Shown: piece by piece, positions 31,684 to 38,142 of the stretch
Layout: each line of letters begins with the position of its first letter
Position numbering within the stretch: position 1 is the stretch's first letter
Origin: a virus
Length of the DNA stretch: 38,299 nt
Virus record (IMG/VR): IMGVR_UViG_3300046004_001147
Coordinates: 1-38,299 of that record
Direction: 5' to 3' (one strand)
The notes under the pieces: generated by a model
Told to the model about the DNA's origin: nothing
Seen by the model: only the letters and a program-made list of their open reading frames with translations
Databases searched by the model: none
Made by a program: the position numbers and the translations under genes

Positions 31684-31981
31684 GGCTCTACGGGCCGTGC
31701 AAAGCGCCATGACGCCTGCGACGGTCGAAAGGTGCGAGGAACACGTTTCCACGCTCCACGCGGTCACAGCGCACCGTCAGGACAGCGAGAACAGCCTTCG
31801 CCTCATCCTGCGCCTCTACAGCGACTGTCTGGCTAAATATCCGGCTGACGTGGTCAAGGCGGTGGTTGAGCGGTTCATGTACCGACCCGACAAGCCCAAC
31901 TTCTTCCCAACGCTCTCCGAACTAAAGGAGCAATGCGACCGGGCGGCATCACAACGCGAGCAACTTCTAAGGAGCCTATGA
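31382..31981 (+). CDS. second replication-region protein, in an overlapping frame
   Basis: This protein of up to 199 residues has a C-terminal half with SLRLILRLYSDCLAKYPADVVKAVVERFM and FFPTLSELKEQCDRAASQRE. This is a pattern seen in small phage proteins encoded just after O-like initiators and possibly acting in helicase loading. The start GTG at 31382 lies inside the initiator gene, seven bases after GAGGAG. Both frames are therefore read over about 300 bases. Internal starts at 31418 or 31580 would shorten the overlap. The C-terminal part is convincing; the N-terminal part is less so. Confidence 0.65.
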   Translation: MPEKISEVISSLMEKGQALIGASTGNDGAALPPTTNAAAIRAKLESQAPEDTDRNLHQWLISSLSVVPQPQVSLTYPTTGGYLRTVTGYSFEGLTDDNRSEALRAVQSAMTPATVERCEEHVSTLHAVTAHRQDSENSLRLILRLYSDCLAKYPADVVKAVVERFMYRPDKPNFFPTLSELKEQCDRAASQREQLLRSL

Positions 31982-32871
31982 TGACCCGCACGTTTGTTTC
32001 GTTCAGCGGAGGTCGCTCGTCTGGATTGATGGCAAAAATGATGAAGGACCGTCAGCGAGAAACTGGCGAGGAAATGATTTTTGGCTTTGCCAACACAGGC
32101 GAGGAAGACGAACGGACGCTGAGATTCGTTGACCGTTGCGACAAGCACTTCGGCCTAGAGTTGGTTTGGGTCGAGGCCGTCGTTCATCGAGACGAGCGCA
32201 AAGGCTCTACGCACAAGGTCGTTGATTTCAAATCAGCCAGCCGCAACGGAGAGCCGTTTGAGGACGTGGTTTCAAAATACGGCCTGCCAAACAAGTCCTA
32301 TCCGCATTGCAACCGAGAGCTAAAACTAGCTCCGATGCATTCCTATCTCCGATCGGTCGGTTGGGAACCGGGAACCTATGATACCGCGCTAGGCATTCGG
32401 GCCGATGAGGCGGACAGACGTTCTAAGAAGGCCAAAGAGAAGCGGTTGGTTTATCCGCTTATCAAGGCATTCATTCGCAAGCCCGAGGTCTATAGTTTTT
32501 GGAAGCAGCAACCGTTTGACCTTTATCTTCCGGAGCATCGCGGGAACTGCAAATGGTGCTGGAAAAAGAGCCTCCGCAAGCACCTTACCTTGGCCGTCGA
32601 TTACCCCGAGGTTTTCGACTTCCCTCGCAGGCTTGAGACCTATTACAGCGGCGTTAAGCCAGAGCGTGGACCGCAAGCCATATTTCGTCAAGAGATGACC
32701 GTGGCGGAAATTTTCGAGCGGTCAAAACAGCCGTTTGTGAAATTCCGTGACGGGCGCGAGGCTTTCGATCCCGAGCTAGACGCCAGCGGCGGCGGATGCG
32801 GAACCGACTCCTGCGAGATTGACGGCGACGACGATGACTTGATCGACCTTTTCACACGGAGGACGGTATGA
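31978..32871 (+). CDS. PAPS reductase-like (PP-loop/adenine nucleotide alpha hydrolase) protein
   Basis: This 297-residue protein has the PP-loop SGGRSSGLM (10-18), followed by a Rossmann-like part (IFGFANTGEEDERTLRFVDR) and a family-typical PHCNRELKLAPM. Cys clusters NCKWCWKK and, near the end, GGGCGTDSC could bind a metal or an iron-sulphur cluster. Relatives use ATP to activate a substrate, for example PAPS reduction, tRNA thiolation or DNA phosphorothioation. In phages the role is unknown; base modification is possible. The ATG overlaps the previous TGA and follows AAGGAG; a second ATG stands just after. Confidence 0.8.
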   Translation: MMTRTFVSFSGGRSSGLMAKMMKDRQRETGEEMIFGFANTGEEDERTLRFVDRCDKHFGLELVWVEAVVHRDERKGSTHKVVDFKSASRNGEPFEDVVSKYGLPNKSYPHCNRELKLAPMHSYLRSVGWEPGTYDTALGIRADEADRRSKKAKEKRLVYPLIKAFIRKPEVYSFWKQQPFDLYLPEHRGNCKWCWKKSLRKHLTLAVDYPEVFDFPRRLETYYSGVKPERGPQAIFRQEMTVAEIFERSKQPFVKFRDGREAFDPELDASGGGCGTDSCEIDGDDDDLIDLFTRRTV

Positions 32872-33029
32872 AAGACCTTTGGATTGAAGCCTACGACGAG
32901 GCGTTAGAAGGCTGTGAGCCGTTTGAGGAGCCGCCCGACGATGTGGTAGAGGCGTTGTTTCAGGCCCGGCTTGAGCGCCTGTACGATGCTGCTGACAGCG
33001 CGCGGAAGGCTGAGCGGGAACGGGGCTAG
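32868..33029 (+). CDS. 53-residue acidic protein, unknown function
   Basis: This 53-residue frame starts in an ATGA overlap with the PAPS reductase-like gene, behind GGAGG. It is acidic with a helical end (EALFQARLERLYDAADSARK). No family was recognised. Confidence 0.6.
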   Translation: MKDLWIEAYDEALEGCEPFEEPPDDVVEALFQARLERLYDAADSARKAERERG

Positions 33030-33057
33030 AACAGCCATCAAAGCTGACTCGGTGGGT

Positions 33058-33075
33058 ATTTCGCGTCAGCGAAAT
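33058..33075. other. perfect short hairpin in the intergenic region
   Basis: ATTTCGC and GCGAAAT form a perfect 7-bp stem with a GTCA loop, 28 bases after the 53-residue gene. No T run follows on the plus strand. It could be a weak terminator or an RNA-processing site. Confidence 0.5.
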
Positions 33076-33146
33076 GAACAAAAACCCAACAATAACAATC
33101 TCTCACCAGATAGAGGAAGGGGACGGGAGAAAGTGCAGAAAGCGGC

Positions 33147-33172
33147 TTGACGTGGGTGCACGTCGGGTGCAC
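33147..33172 (+). promoter_or_regulatory. TTGACG followed by a tandem GGGTGCAC repeat
   Basis: A -35-like TTGACG (33147-33152) is followed by GGGTGCAC at 33154-33161 and again at 33165-33172, exactly 11 bases apart, so the copies face the same side of the helix. No good -10 follows. The repeats share GGGTGCA with the origin candidate inside the initiator gene. They may be an operator or a second initiator-binding site in front of the accessory gene block. Confidence 0.45.
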
Positions 33173-33198
33173 AGTCTGGACAACAAGGGAGAGACGGC

Positions 33199-33420
33199 AT
33201 GTCCAAGTTCACGAAACGTCAAATGACTAACTGGCTGACGGCGATGGAAGCCGCCAAGCGCGACGGCGTTCGCGTCAACGACACGGATTATTCTGGCGTG
33301 GTTATCGAGCGCGTCCAGCCGACCGTTGGTGACGGCTTCCGCTACGCCGAAGTTGTTGGCTTCCAGACCGTTGGTGCGGCGCGGTTTGCAATGGCTGAGC
33401 TGTACGGGTTCGCCAAATGA
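33199..33420 (+). CDS. small accessory protein, unknown function
   Basis: This 73-residue protein starts with a basic helix (KFTKRQMTNWLTAMEAAKRD) and continues with short strands (GVVIERVQPTVGDGFRYAEV). It has a GGGAG Shine-Dalgarno. It is the first gene after the intergenic operator-like repeats. No family was recognised. Confidence 0.6.
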   Translation: MSKFTKRQMTNWLTAMEAAKRDGVRVNDTDYSGVVIERVQPTVGDGFRYAEVVGFQTVGAARFAMAELYGFAK

Positions 33421-33575
33421 AGCCTAATCCTATCGTTGTCCGGCCTCGCAAAGCCTCTGCTCTTGAAGCTGTCTGGCTGGCCAACGACCGTAACGCCGCA
33501 GCAATGCGGGAGATATTTCACCAATGGGCAGAAGCCTTCTCTATGAAGAAGGAAGGGGAGAAGAACGATGACTAA
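33417..33575 (+). CDS. 52-residue basic protein, unknown function
   Basis: This 52-residue frame starts in an ATGA overlap with the previous gene and ends overlapping the next ATG by eight bases. It is basic at the start (VVRPRKASALEAVWLANDR) and Lys/Glu-rich at the end (MKKEGEKNDD). The fit into the coupled chain supports it. Confidence 0.6.
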   Translation: MKPNPIVVRPRKASALEAVWLANDRNAAAMREIFHQWAEAFSMKKEGEKNDD

Positions 33576-33795
33576 GCCATTTCGCACCGGAGAAAAGTTC
33601 GCCATTGTCGGCGGACCCAACGTCGAGAATGAACCCAAGGGCGAACAACTGTCGTCCTACGGAAGCTGGCGCGTCGTCCGCGCCGATGACTACGAACACC
33701 TGATTTGCGCTTTCTACGGCGGCGCGAGCCTTTCGGCGGCATCAATCTTCTTCGAGGCTATCGAAGCCGATCCGGCATGGAGCGCGGGACAATGA
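33568..33795 (+). CDS. small accessory protein, unknown function
   Basis: This 75-residue protein has mixed strand and helix character (GEKFAIVGGPNVENEPKGEQ; SWRVVRADDYEHLICAFYGG). It overlaps both neighbours. No family was recognised. Confidence 0.55.
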   Translation: MTKPFRTGEKFAIVGGPNVENEPKGEQLSSYGSWRVVRADDYEHLICAFYGGASLSAASIFFEAIEADPAWSAGQ

Positions 33796-34001
33796 TCGAT
33801 ATACACACACACCGCGACCATCGCCGTGAAGCCGCTATGGCGACCGGAAACCGGGACGCAGCTTATCGCGGATGGGATTTCTCCCGTGCCGTTGACGAAG
33901 GCCCCATCTGGCTCCGAGCCCTCTCCGAATGCTTCCGTATCCGCAGTCTGATTATCTTTGCGGTTATGGGTGGTGTTCTGTCTCTGTTTTGGATTTCTTG
34001 A
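33792..34001 (+). CDS. 69-residue membrane-anchored protein
   Basis: This protein has a His/Arg-rich N-terminal part (MIDIHTHRDHRREAAMATGN) and a C-terminal membrane segment (LIIFAVMGGVLSLFWIS) that would leave the soluble part inside the cell. The ATG at 33792 is chosen because it overlaps the previous TGA; an upstream frame to 33705 lies wholly inside that gene. Function unknown. Confidence 0.6.
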   Translation: MIDIHTHRDHRREAAMATGNRDAAYRGWDFSRAVDEGPIWLRALSECFRIRSLIIFAVMGGVLSLFWIS

Positions 34002-34002
34002 G

Positions 34003-34290
34003 ATGACAGCCTCAGACAGCCTGATAGAGCGGCTTGCCGATAGGAAGGGCGTGCTGCTCGCAACGGCTGACCTGTTCGACGTGATCGGCGAGTTCATGGA
34101 GGGCGTCGCAAAGGGCACGTGGGCCGACTACGAGGCCGCACCAGAAACCGAAGCGGCAAAGGGTCCGCTGCGCCAGAAGCACCGCGAGGCCATGCGCATC
34201 CGGGATGACTACCGGAGCGCTGCCAAAGAGAACCGCAGCGATGCCGAGCTTTTCGACACTCTCCTGAAAGCCAAGGAAGCATCTCAATGA
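34003..34290 (+). CDS. helical accessory protein, unknown function
   Basis: This 95-residue protein is helical (DSLIERLADRKGVLLATADL; KHREAMRIRDDYRSAAKENR). The start at 34003 lies one base after the previous stop and is preferred over a longer frame to 33958. No family was recognised. Confidence 0.55.
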   Translation: MTASDSLIERLADRKGVLLATADLFDVIGEFMEGVAKGTWADYEAAPETEAAKGPLRQKHREAMRIRDDYRSAAKENRSDAELFDTLLKAKEASQ

Positions 34291-34532
34291 CTGGATTAGA
34301 AGAGTTGGGTGCACTCCCGGCTGCGCCGTCCGTACCTAGCGATGGTCACGGAGCGGCTGTTGTAGGCGTCGCAGCATGGCGGAAGTTCGCAGCCGACTTC
34401 GACAACATGACCGATGCCCAAGTGGCCGACGAAACCCGCCACTCCCAAAATCAACTTGATGAGGCTGAGGAGTGGCTTGAGGCCGTCGCCGCTTGGGAAG
34501 CTGCCGGGCGACCCCGCAAAGGAGAAGGCTAA
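34287..34532 (+). CDS. small accessory protein, unknown function
   Basis: This 81-residue protein has an Ala/Pro-rich N-terminal part and an acidic helix (MTDAQVADETRHSQNQLDEA), ending RPRKGEG. ATGA start overlap. Its end carries the GGAG for the next gene. No family was recognised. Confidence 0.55.
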   Translation: MTGLEELGALPAAPSVPSDGHGAAVVGVAAWRKFAADFDNMTDAQVADETRHSQNQLDEAEEWLEAVAAWEAAGRPRKGEG

Positions 34533-34753
34533 TGTTAGGCGCAACCATCCACTTCACGATCAACGGGCGCAGCATGGTCGGCGTTCACACCGCAACGGAC
34601 TACGAAGAAATCGAAGTCACAACGGCGGACGGTGAGCAGTTCTACCTGCCGGACGAGTATCTCGACCAAGCTACCACAGCCGCCGAAACGGTCTCGGTGG
34701 GTATGAAGCCCGAAGGGCGTAATGCACCAAGCCTTCCTACAGGTGACGCATGA
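34532..34753 (+). CDS. small beta-rich accessory protein, unknown function
   Basis: This 73-residue protein is strand-rich (ATIHFTINGRSMVGVHTATD; EIEVTTADGEQFYLPDEYLD). The ATG at 34532 overlaps the previous TAA (TAATG) and has GGAG seven bases upstream, so the longer frame to 34493 is not used. No family was recognised. Confidence 0.6.
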   Translation: MLGATIHFTINGRSMVGVHTATDYEEIEVTTADGEQFYLPDEYLDQATTAAETVSVGMKPEGRNAPSLPTGDA

Positions 34754-35661
34754 GCGGGGTAGAGGGGCTGAAGGAGGCGTTGCGGGACATTGCCGCAATG
34801 ACAGACGCGGACAATCCAGACAGCTACCGCTCTGACGACCGCGAAGGATGCCTTGACGCGGTCCACAGTCGCGCTCTCTCCGCTATAGAAGGAGGAGGGG
34901 GTTCATCGGCTGCGCCGATACCTACCTGTGATGAGGAAACACTGCGGCCAATCATCATCGACGCCTATCAAGCGGGGCTTCGGCTGATTCTCGGAACGCC
35001 GCTTCCGCACCAGCAGGCCGAAATCAACAAAACGTCTTCGGCCTACGCGGACCTTGTCTGCGCACAGATCTCCAGCTCCACGCCTTCCGTCGCCACCGAG
35101 CAAGCGGATGGGGGGGTTGTAGTCATTCCGAGCCGGAGTGTGATTGTGGACGCCATCCGCGCCGCGCACGGTCACACGGACGGGCATGACTGGTCGTTCG
35201 ACAAAACCGAACTGGAGGACGCTGGGCGGGCTGTTCTGTCTCTTCTGACCCGCCAAGCCACCCCTCCCGCCACCCCCATAGCCGGGGGATTTGGTTCATC
35301 GCCTGACGGCGATACCCACCGTGCGGCTGATACGGCTGTTGTAGGCGGGCAGATCGCGTGGCGTGTGGGGACGCCTCCGCAAGACGGGTCCACCTTCTAC
35401 GGCCACTGGTGGTCGCCCTGTCGTTGGATGGCCTACAAGCCAAACAGCGAGCAAGCGCGCCGAGGCGTCAAAGGCCGCTGGCAGACGATGAACGAGTTTG
35501 GCGGATGGGTGAACGCCTCCGCGCCGAACGAGTGGGCGACCGAGGCTCAGATCAAGGCTCGCCAGCAAGCCGCCCCTGCCAGCGACACCACAGCTAGGTA
35601 CGAGCCGGAGGCGAGTGACCCCAAAGACGCTGCCAGACGTGATGAGGGAGCGGGACAGTGA
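34750..35661 (+). CDS. modular accessory protein, unknown function
   Basis: This 303-residue protein looks like several short modules joined together. The N-terminal part (about 1-50, LKEALRDIAAMTDADNPDS) is followed by a Ser/Gly linker. A helical DEETLRPIIIDAYQAGLRLI part (60-80) comes next. A SVIVDAIRAAHGHTDGHDWS part follows (127-149) and then a Trp-rich end (GHWWSPCRWMAYKPNSEQARRGVKGRWQ, 218-245). Such mosaic proteins are common in the accessory block of phage early operons. It resembles parts of the 193-residue gene downstream only in style. Confidence 0.6.
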   Translation: MSGVEGLKEALRDIAAMTDADNPDSYRSDDREGCLDAVHSRALSAIEGGGGSSAAPIPTCDEETLRPIIIDAYQAGLRLILGTPLPHQQAEINKTSSAYADLVCAQISSSTPSVATEQADGGVVVIPSRSVIVDAIRAAHGHTDGHDWSFDKTELEDAGRAVLSLLTRQATPPATPIAGGFGSSPDGDTHRAADTAVVGGQIAWRVGTPPQDGSTFYGHWWSPCRWMAYKPNSEQARRGVKGRWQTMNEFGGWVNASAPNEWATEAQIKARQQAAPASDTTARYEPEASDPKDAARRDEGAGQ

Positions 35662-35915
35662 GCGCGCCGACCTACACCGAAGTCCGCGTCCGAGAGTTGA
35701 CCGACCACGGCGACTGGCCTTGGCGCTACGTTGTCGAGGGCCTGACCGAAGAACGGTGGACGAAGCCTTGGCCTTGGTCGAGAGCAAAGGCGCGTGTTGC
35801 CCCGGCATGGGAGCGACTGCGCCACGGTCGCCGTGACTATCAGCCCCTCCAGAGCAGCGATGCCGCCTGTCTTGCCCGGCATTACCGCGCGCAGATGAAG
35901 GACCAACCAGCATGA
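35658..35915 (+). CDS. small basic accessory protein, unknown function
   Basis: This 85-residue protein is rich in Arg and Trp (WPWRYVVEGLTEERWTKPWP; VAPAWERLRHGRRDYQ). GTG start in a GTGA overlap. No family was recognised. Confidence 0.5.
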   Translation: MSAPTYTEVRVRELTDHGDWPWRYVVEGLTEERWTKPWPWSRAKARVAPAWERLRHGRRDYQPLQSSDAACLARHYRAQMKDQPA

Positions 35916-36493
35916 CCCCCGAACAACAAACACCGGCAAGCGTGGTGGAGCGGCTTCGGGAGAACCTGGCCGACAGCAACCCGAGCCGCCTTGTGTGCGT
36001 CGAAAGCGGCGACTTGCAGTCCGTACTGGACGCCGTCGAACGCCTCTCAGCGCAACGGGAGGGGCTGCGGGACTGTCTTCTCGGCATCGCCTTGAGCGAC
36101 CGCTACCGGCGCTATCCAAAGCAGCACGAAGACGGCGGTGTGCGGGGGCAATCTGGCCTCCGAGCCGTCCGCGCGCTGACCGGGAAGCACGGCAGCTACC
36201 TGAACGATGATGAGGTCGTTCGGTTGGACAAAGAAGCCCGAGCCGCCCTCACTCAGGGAGAGAGCCGACAGACCGGGTGGGAGGACATTGCGACGGTGCC
36301 GTTCGGAGAGCGTGTTCTGATTTGGGTCACCGGCAAGTTGCTCCCGGGCGCGCGGTTCGGCTCAGCCTATCGTGGCGAGGGCGGGAAGGTGATCGCCAAG
36401 CCAGAGGGCGGAAACGGCGACTGGACCAAAGACATCACCCACTGGCAGCCCCTCCCTGCCGCCCCTACTCCTGCTGATGGGGGTGGGGAATGA
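35912..36493 (+). CDS. accessory protein with DUF551-like C-terminal domain
   Basis: This 193-residue protein has an N-terminal helical part (SVVERLRENLADSNPSRLVC, 10-29) with an SGDLQSVLDAVERL segment. The C-terminal domain runs GWEDIATVPFGERVLIWVTG ... DITHWQPLPAAP. The opening 'W-x-x-I-x-x-x-P-x-x-x-x-V-L-x-W' and closing 'ITHWxPLP' are typical of DUF551, found in many phages and of unknown function. ATGA start overlap. Confidence 0.7.
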   Translation: MTPEQQTPASVVERLRENLADSNPSRLVCVESGDLQSVLDAVERLSAQREGLRDCLLGIALSDRYRRYPKQHEDGGVRGQSGLRAVRALTGKHGSYLNDDEVVRLDKEARAALTQGESRQTGWEDIATVPFGERVLIWVTGKLLPGARFGSAYRGEGGKVIAKPEGGNGDWTKDITHWQPLPAAPTPADGGGE

Positions 36494-36687
36494 GGGTTCA
36501 TTCCGGCGCAAGCGCCTCCATACCTGGCGAGACTGAGGCTGCGGTTGCGGGTCGCCTTTGGAAGTATCGCTGCTGGTGCGGCAAGCGGTTCACCAACACC
36601 TATGGGCGAGGCGGCACGGCCTACTGTCCGAAAATCTCATGCCAGAAAACCTGCATAGCCGAGTCTCCGGTGGAGACTGACCAATGA
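36490..36687 (+). CDS. small zinc-ribbon-like protein
   Basis: This 65-residue protein contains YRCWCGKRFTN and YCPKISCQKTC, two Cys pairs about 16-20 residues apart with basic residues between, as in a small zinc ribbon that binds nucleic acid or protein. It is coupled by ATGA on both sides and lies just before the second methyltransferase. No family was assigned. Confidence 0.6.
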   Translation: MRVHSGASASIPGETEAAVAGRLWKYRCWCGKRFTNTYGRGGTAYCPKISCQKTCIAESPVETDQ

Positions 36688-37223
36688 GATTTGGCTTTGC
36701 TGACCCGCCCTATCTCGGCTGCGGAAAGAAGCACTACGGCGACCTGCACGACGACGCGGGCGATTGCGACGACCCGGAGTGGCACCGCGCGCTGATCGAA
36801 CGCCTGTCAGATGATTACCCGGACGGCTGGGCGCTCTGTCTTCACTCCGTCAGCCTTCGCACCATCCTGCCGATGTGCCCGGATGATGTGCGGGTCGCGA
36901 GCTGGGTCAAGCCGTTCGCCTCGTTTAAGCCGAACGTCAATCCGGCCTACGCATGGGAGCCGGTCATCTGGCGCGGCGGCCGTAAGCGCACGCGTCAGCA
37001 AGTCACGACGCGGGATTGGCTGGCCGAAAGCATCACGCTTAAGCGCGGCCTCACGGGGGCCAAGCCCCGCCTGTTCTGCCTTTGGGTGATGGACCTGCTG
37101 AACGTCGAACCGGGCGACATTGTGGACGACCTATTCCCCGGTTCCGGCGCTGTCCAAGCCGCCATTAACGAGCGGCTTCGCGTTGAGCCTGCGCCGCTCC
37201 AGCTTTTTGGGGACGCCGCATGA
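36684..37223 (+). CDS. second DNA methyltransferase-like protein
   Basis: This 179-residue protein has FADPPYLGCGKKHYGD (DPPY at 7-10) and, near the end, DIVDDLFPGSGAVQAAI (FPGSG at 151-155). These are the catalytic and SAM-binding motifs in beta-class order. KPRLFCLWVMDLLN stands just before the SAM motif. It is short, so the target-recognition part is small. It differs clearly from the 225-residue enzyme. It may protect phage DNA at another site. ATGA start overlap with the zinc-ribbon-like gene. Confidence 0.75.
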   Translation: MRFGFADPPYLGCGKKHYGDLHDDAGDCDDPEWHRALIERLSDDYPDGWALCLHSVSLRTILPMCPDDVRVASWVKPFASFKPNVNPAYAWEPVIWRGGRKRTRQQVTTRDWLAESITLKRGLTGAKPRLFCLWVMDLLNVEPGDIVDDLFPGSGAVQAAINERLRVEPAPLQLFGDAA

Positions 37224-37300
37224 CTAGAACAGCCGTTGAAGGCCCCTCGGTCGGTACGGAGCGAAGCGAAGTGCACCATGAAACCGGAGAACAACCATGA
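37220..37300 (+). CDS. possible 26-residue leader ORF
   Basis: A 26-residue frame begins in an ATGA overlap with the methyltransferase stop and ends in an ATGA overlap with the next small gene. The product (GPSVGTERSEVHHETGEQP at its end) shows no structure. It may only pass ribosomes on to the following gene. Confidence 0.3.
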   Translation: MTRTAVEGPSVGTERSEVHHETGEQP

Positions 37301-37392
37301 CCACCTCTGACTTCCTTTGGCTTATGGGGTTCTTTGGGGCGGTCTTAGTGGCGTGTCAGGTGTGGCTCTGGGTGAGCGACAGGAAACGCTAG
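37297..37392 (+). CDS. 31-residue single-pass membrane protein
   Basis: The frame encodes one membrane helix (FLWLMGFFGAVLVACQVWLW) followed by a basic VSDRKR end. GGAG stands seven bases before the ATG. It is the last gene of the plus-strand operon, and its TAG overlaps the stop of Rz1 on the other strand at a CTAG palindrome. Function unknown; a toxin-like or lysis-control peptide is possible. Confidence 0.6.
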   Translation: MTTSDFLWLMGFFGAVLVACQVWLWVSDRKR

Positions 37393-37655
37393 AACGGCCA
37401 CCACCAGAGGCGGTTCTGGCTCTCCGCAATAGCAACCACAGCATCCTTCTTGACCGAGCAAATCTCTCGGTCAGCGTCGCTTTGGACAATGGCGCGGCCT
37501 AGATCGCCAACGGTCTGAGCCGTGCTAACGTCAACGGTCGAAATGCAGGGCGCTTTCAGGCTCTCCGGGATGACGATGTTAGCGGCCCCTCCGCACCCGC
37601 TCAAGCTCGGAAGCGAAACCATCAGGCAAACGCTGGTCAGCGCCTTCAATCTCAT
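37389..37655 (-). CDS. Rz1: Rz1-like outer-membrane spanin lipoprotein
   Basis: This protein of about 88 residues has a signal peptide with a basic start (MRLKALTSVCLMVS) and a lipobox LSGC; Cys21 would be lipidated. The mature part is short and ends with NRLWWWPF. It starts inside the Rz gene in another frame, the usual nested layout of spanin pairs that fuse inner and outer membranes at lysis. A longer frame from GTG at 37688 exists, but the ATG at 37655 gives a proper signal peptide. Confidence 0.85.
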   Translation of the reverse strand: MRLKALTSVCLMVSLPSLSGCGGAANIVIPESLKAPCISTVDVSTAQTVGDLGRAIVQSDADREICSVKKDAVVAIAESQNRLWWWPF

Positions 37656-37878
37656 CGACTTCACGTTGCTTTTCCTCTTGCTCGTCACGGATGACAGGGG
37701 TTTCCGCCGCGACCCGGTCTAGCTGCTTTCCAACCGAACCCGCTACCTTCGCCTCATTGAGAGCAGACGGCTTGTTAATCATCGTGAAGATGGCCAGAGC
37801 CAAACACAGGACGACGACGATAGCGCCGATCTGGACGACGCGGGTAGCGGTGCGGTCTAATCCGAACATGGGTTGCAT
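37579..37878 (-). CDS. Rz: Rz-like inner-membrane spanin
   Basis: This 99-residue protein has an N-terminal membrane anchor (VVQIGAIVVVLCLALAIFTM, about 14-33) and a periplasmic charged helix (IRDEQEEKQREVDEIEGADQ). It pairs with the Rz1 lipoprotein encoded in a different frame over its last 77 bases. AGGA stands eight bases before the ATG. In the circular map it follows the lysozyme gene, completing the cassette holin - lysozyme - Rz - Rz1. Confidence 0.85.
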   Translation of the reverse strand: MQPMFGLDRTATRVVQIGAIVVVLCLALAIFTMINKPSALNEAKVAGSVGKQLDRVAAETPVIRDEQEEKQREVDEIEGADQRLPDGFASELERVRRGR

Positions 37879-38142
37879 CCTATCCGTTTTGAGGCATTAT
37901 GGCTAGGCGAGCGGTGACGGATTGTGTCTGTCATGGAGAAGGCCTTTCTCTCGCATTCCGGTACAGGCGCTTCCGACAAGCTGGCCGGTCTTAGATTCTC
38001 GGAGCGGACTGATAGACGAAACGGGTGAGTAGGTTGGTCGATTGAGACTGGCCCAAAGCCCGATCAAGTGATCTGAAACCGGCACAATCGGATAGTAGGA
38101 GCGCACCGGACCCGCTAACTTCGGTTGGCGGGTCCCTTCCTT
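37879..38142. other. non-coding gap between lysozyme and Rz
   Basis: This 264-base stretch has no convincing gene. A 67-residue minus-strand frame (37903-38106, GTG start) is open, but its product has no recognisable features and its start has no Shine-Dalgarno. It holds a hairpin at 38108-38135 and one GATTC (GANTC) site at 37994-37998. It separates the endolysin and spanin genes, an unusually long gap for a lysis cassette, and could hold a small RNA or a packaging signal. Confidence 0.4.
38108..38135 (+). terminator. hairpin with T-rich tail on the plus strand
   Basis: GGACCCGC and GCGGGTCC form a perfect 8-bp stem with a 12-base loop. On the plus strand CTTCCTTTT follows, like an imperfect terminator for transcripts running through Rz from the plus-strand operon. 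It stands just after the lysozyme stop on the other strand and may act in both directions. Confidence 0.5.

Noticed and set aside
35296-36087. 263-residue minus-strand frame opposite the accessory genes
   Set aside because: Arg/Ser-rich shadow of coupled plus-strand genes.
37903-38106. 67-residue minus-strand frame between lysozyme and Rz
   Set aside because: GTG start without Shine-Dalgarno, no overlap coupling unlike all neighbours, and no recognisable sequence pattern.
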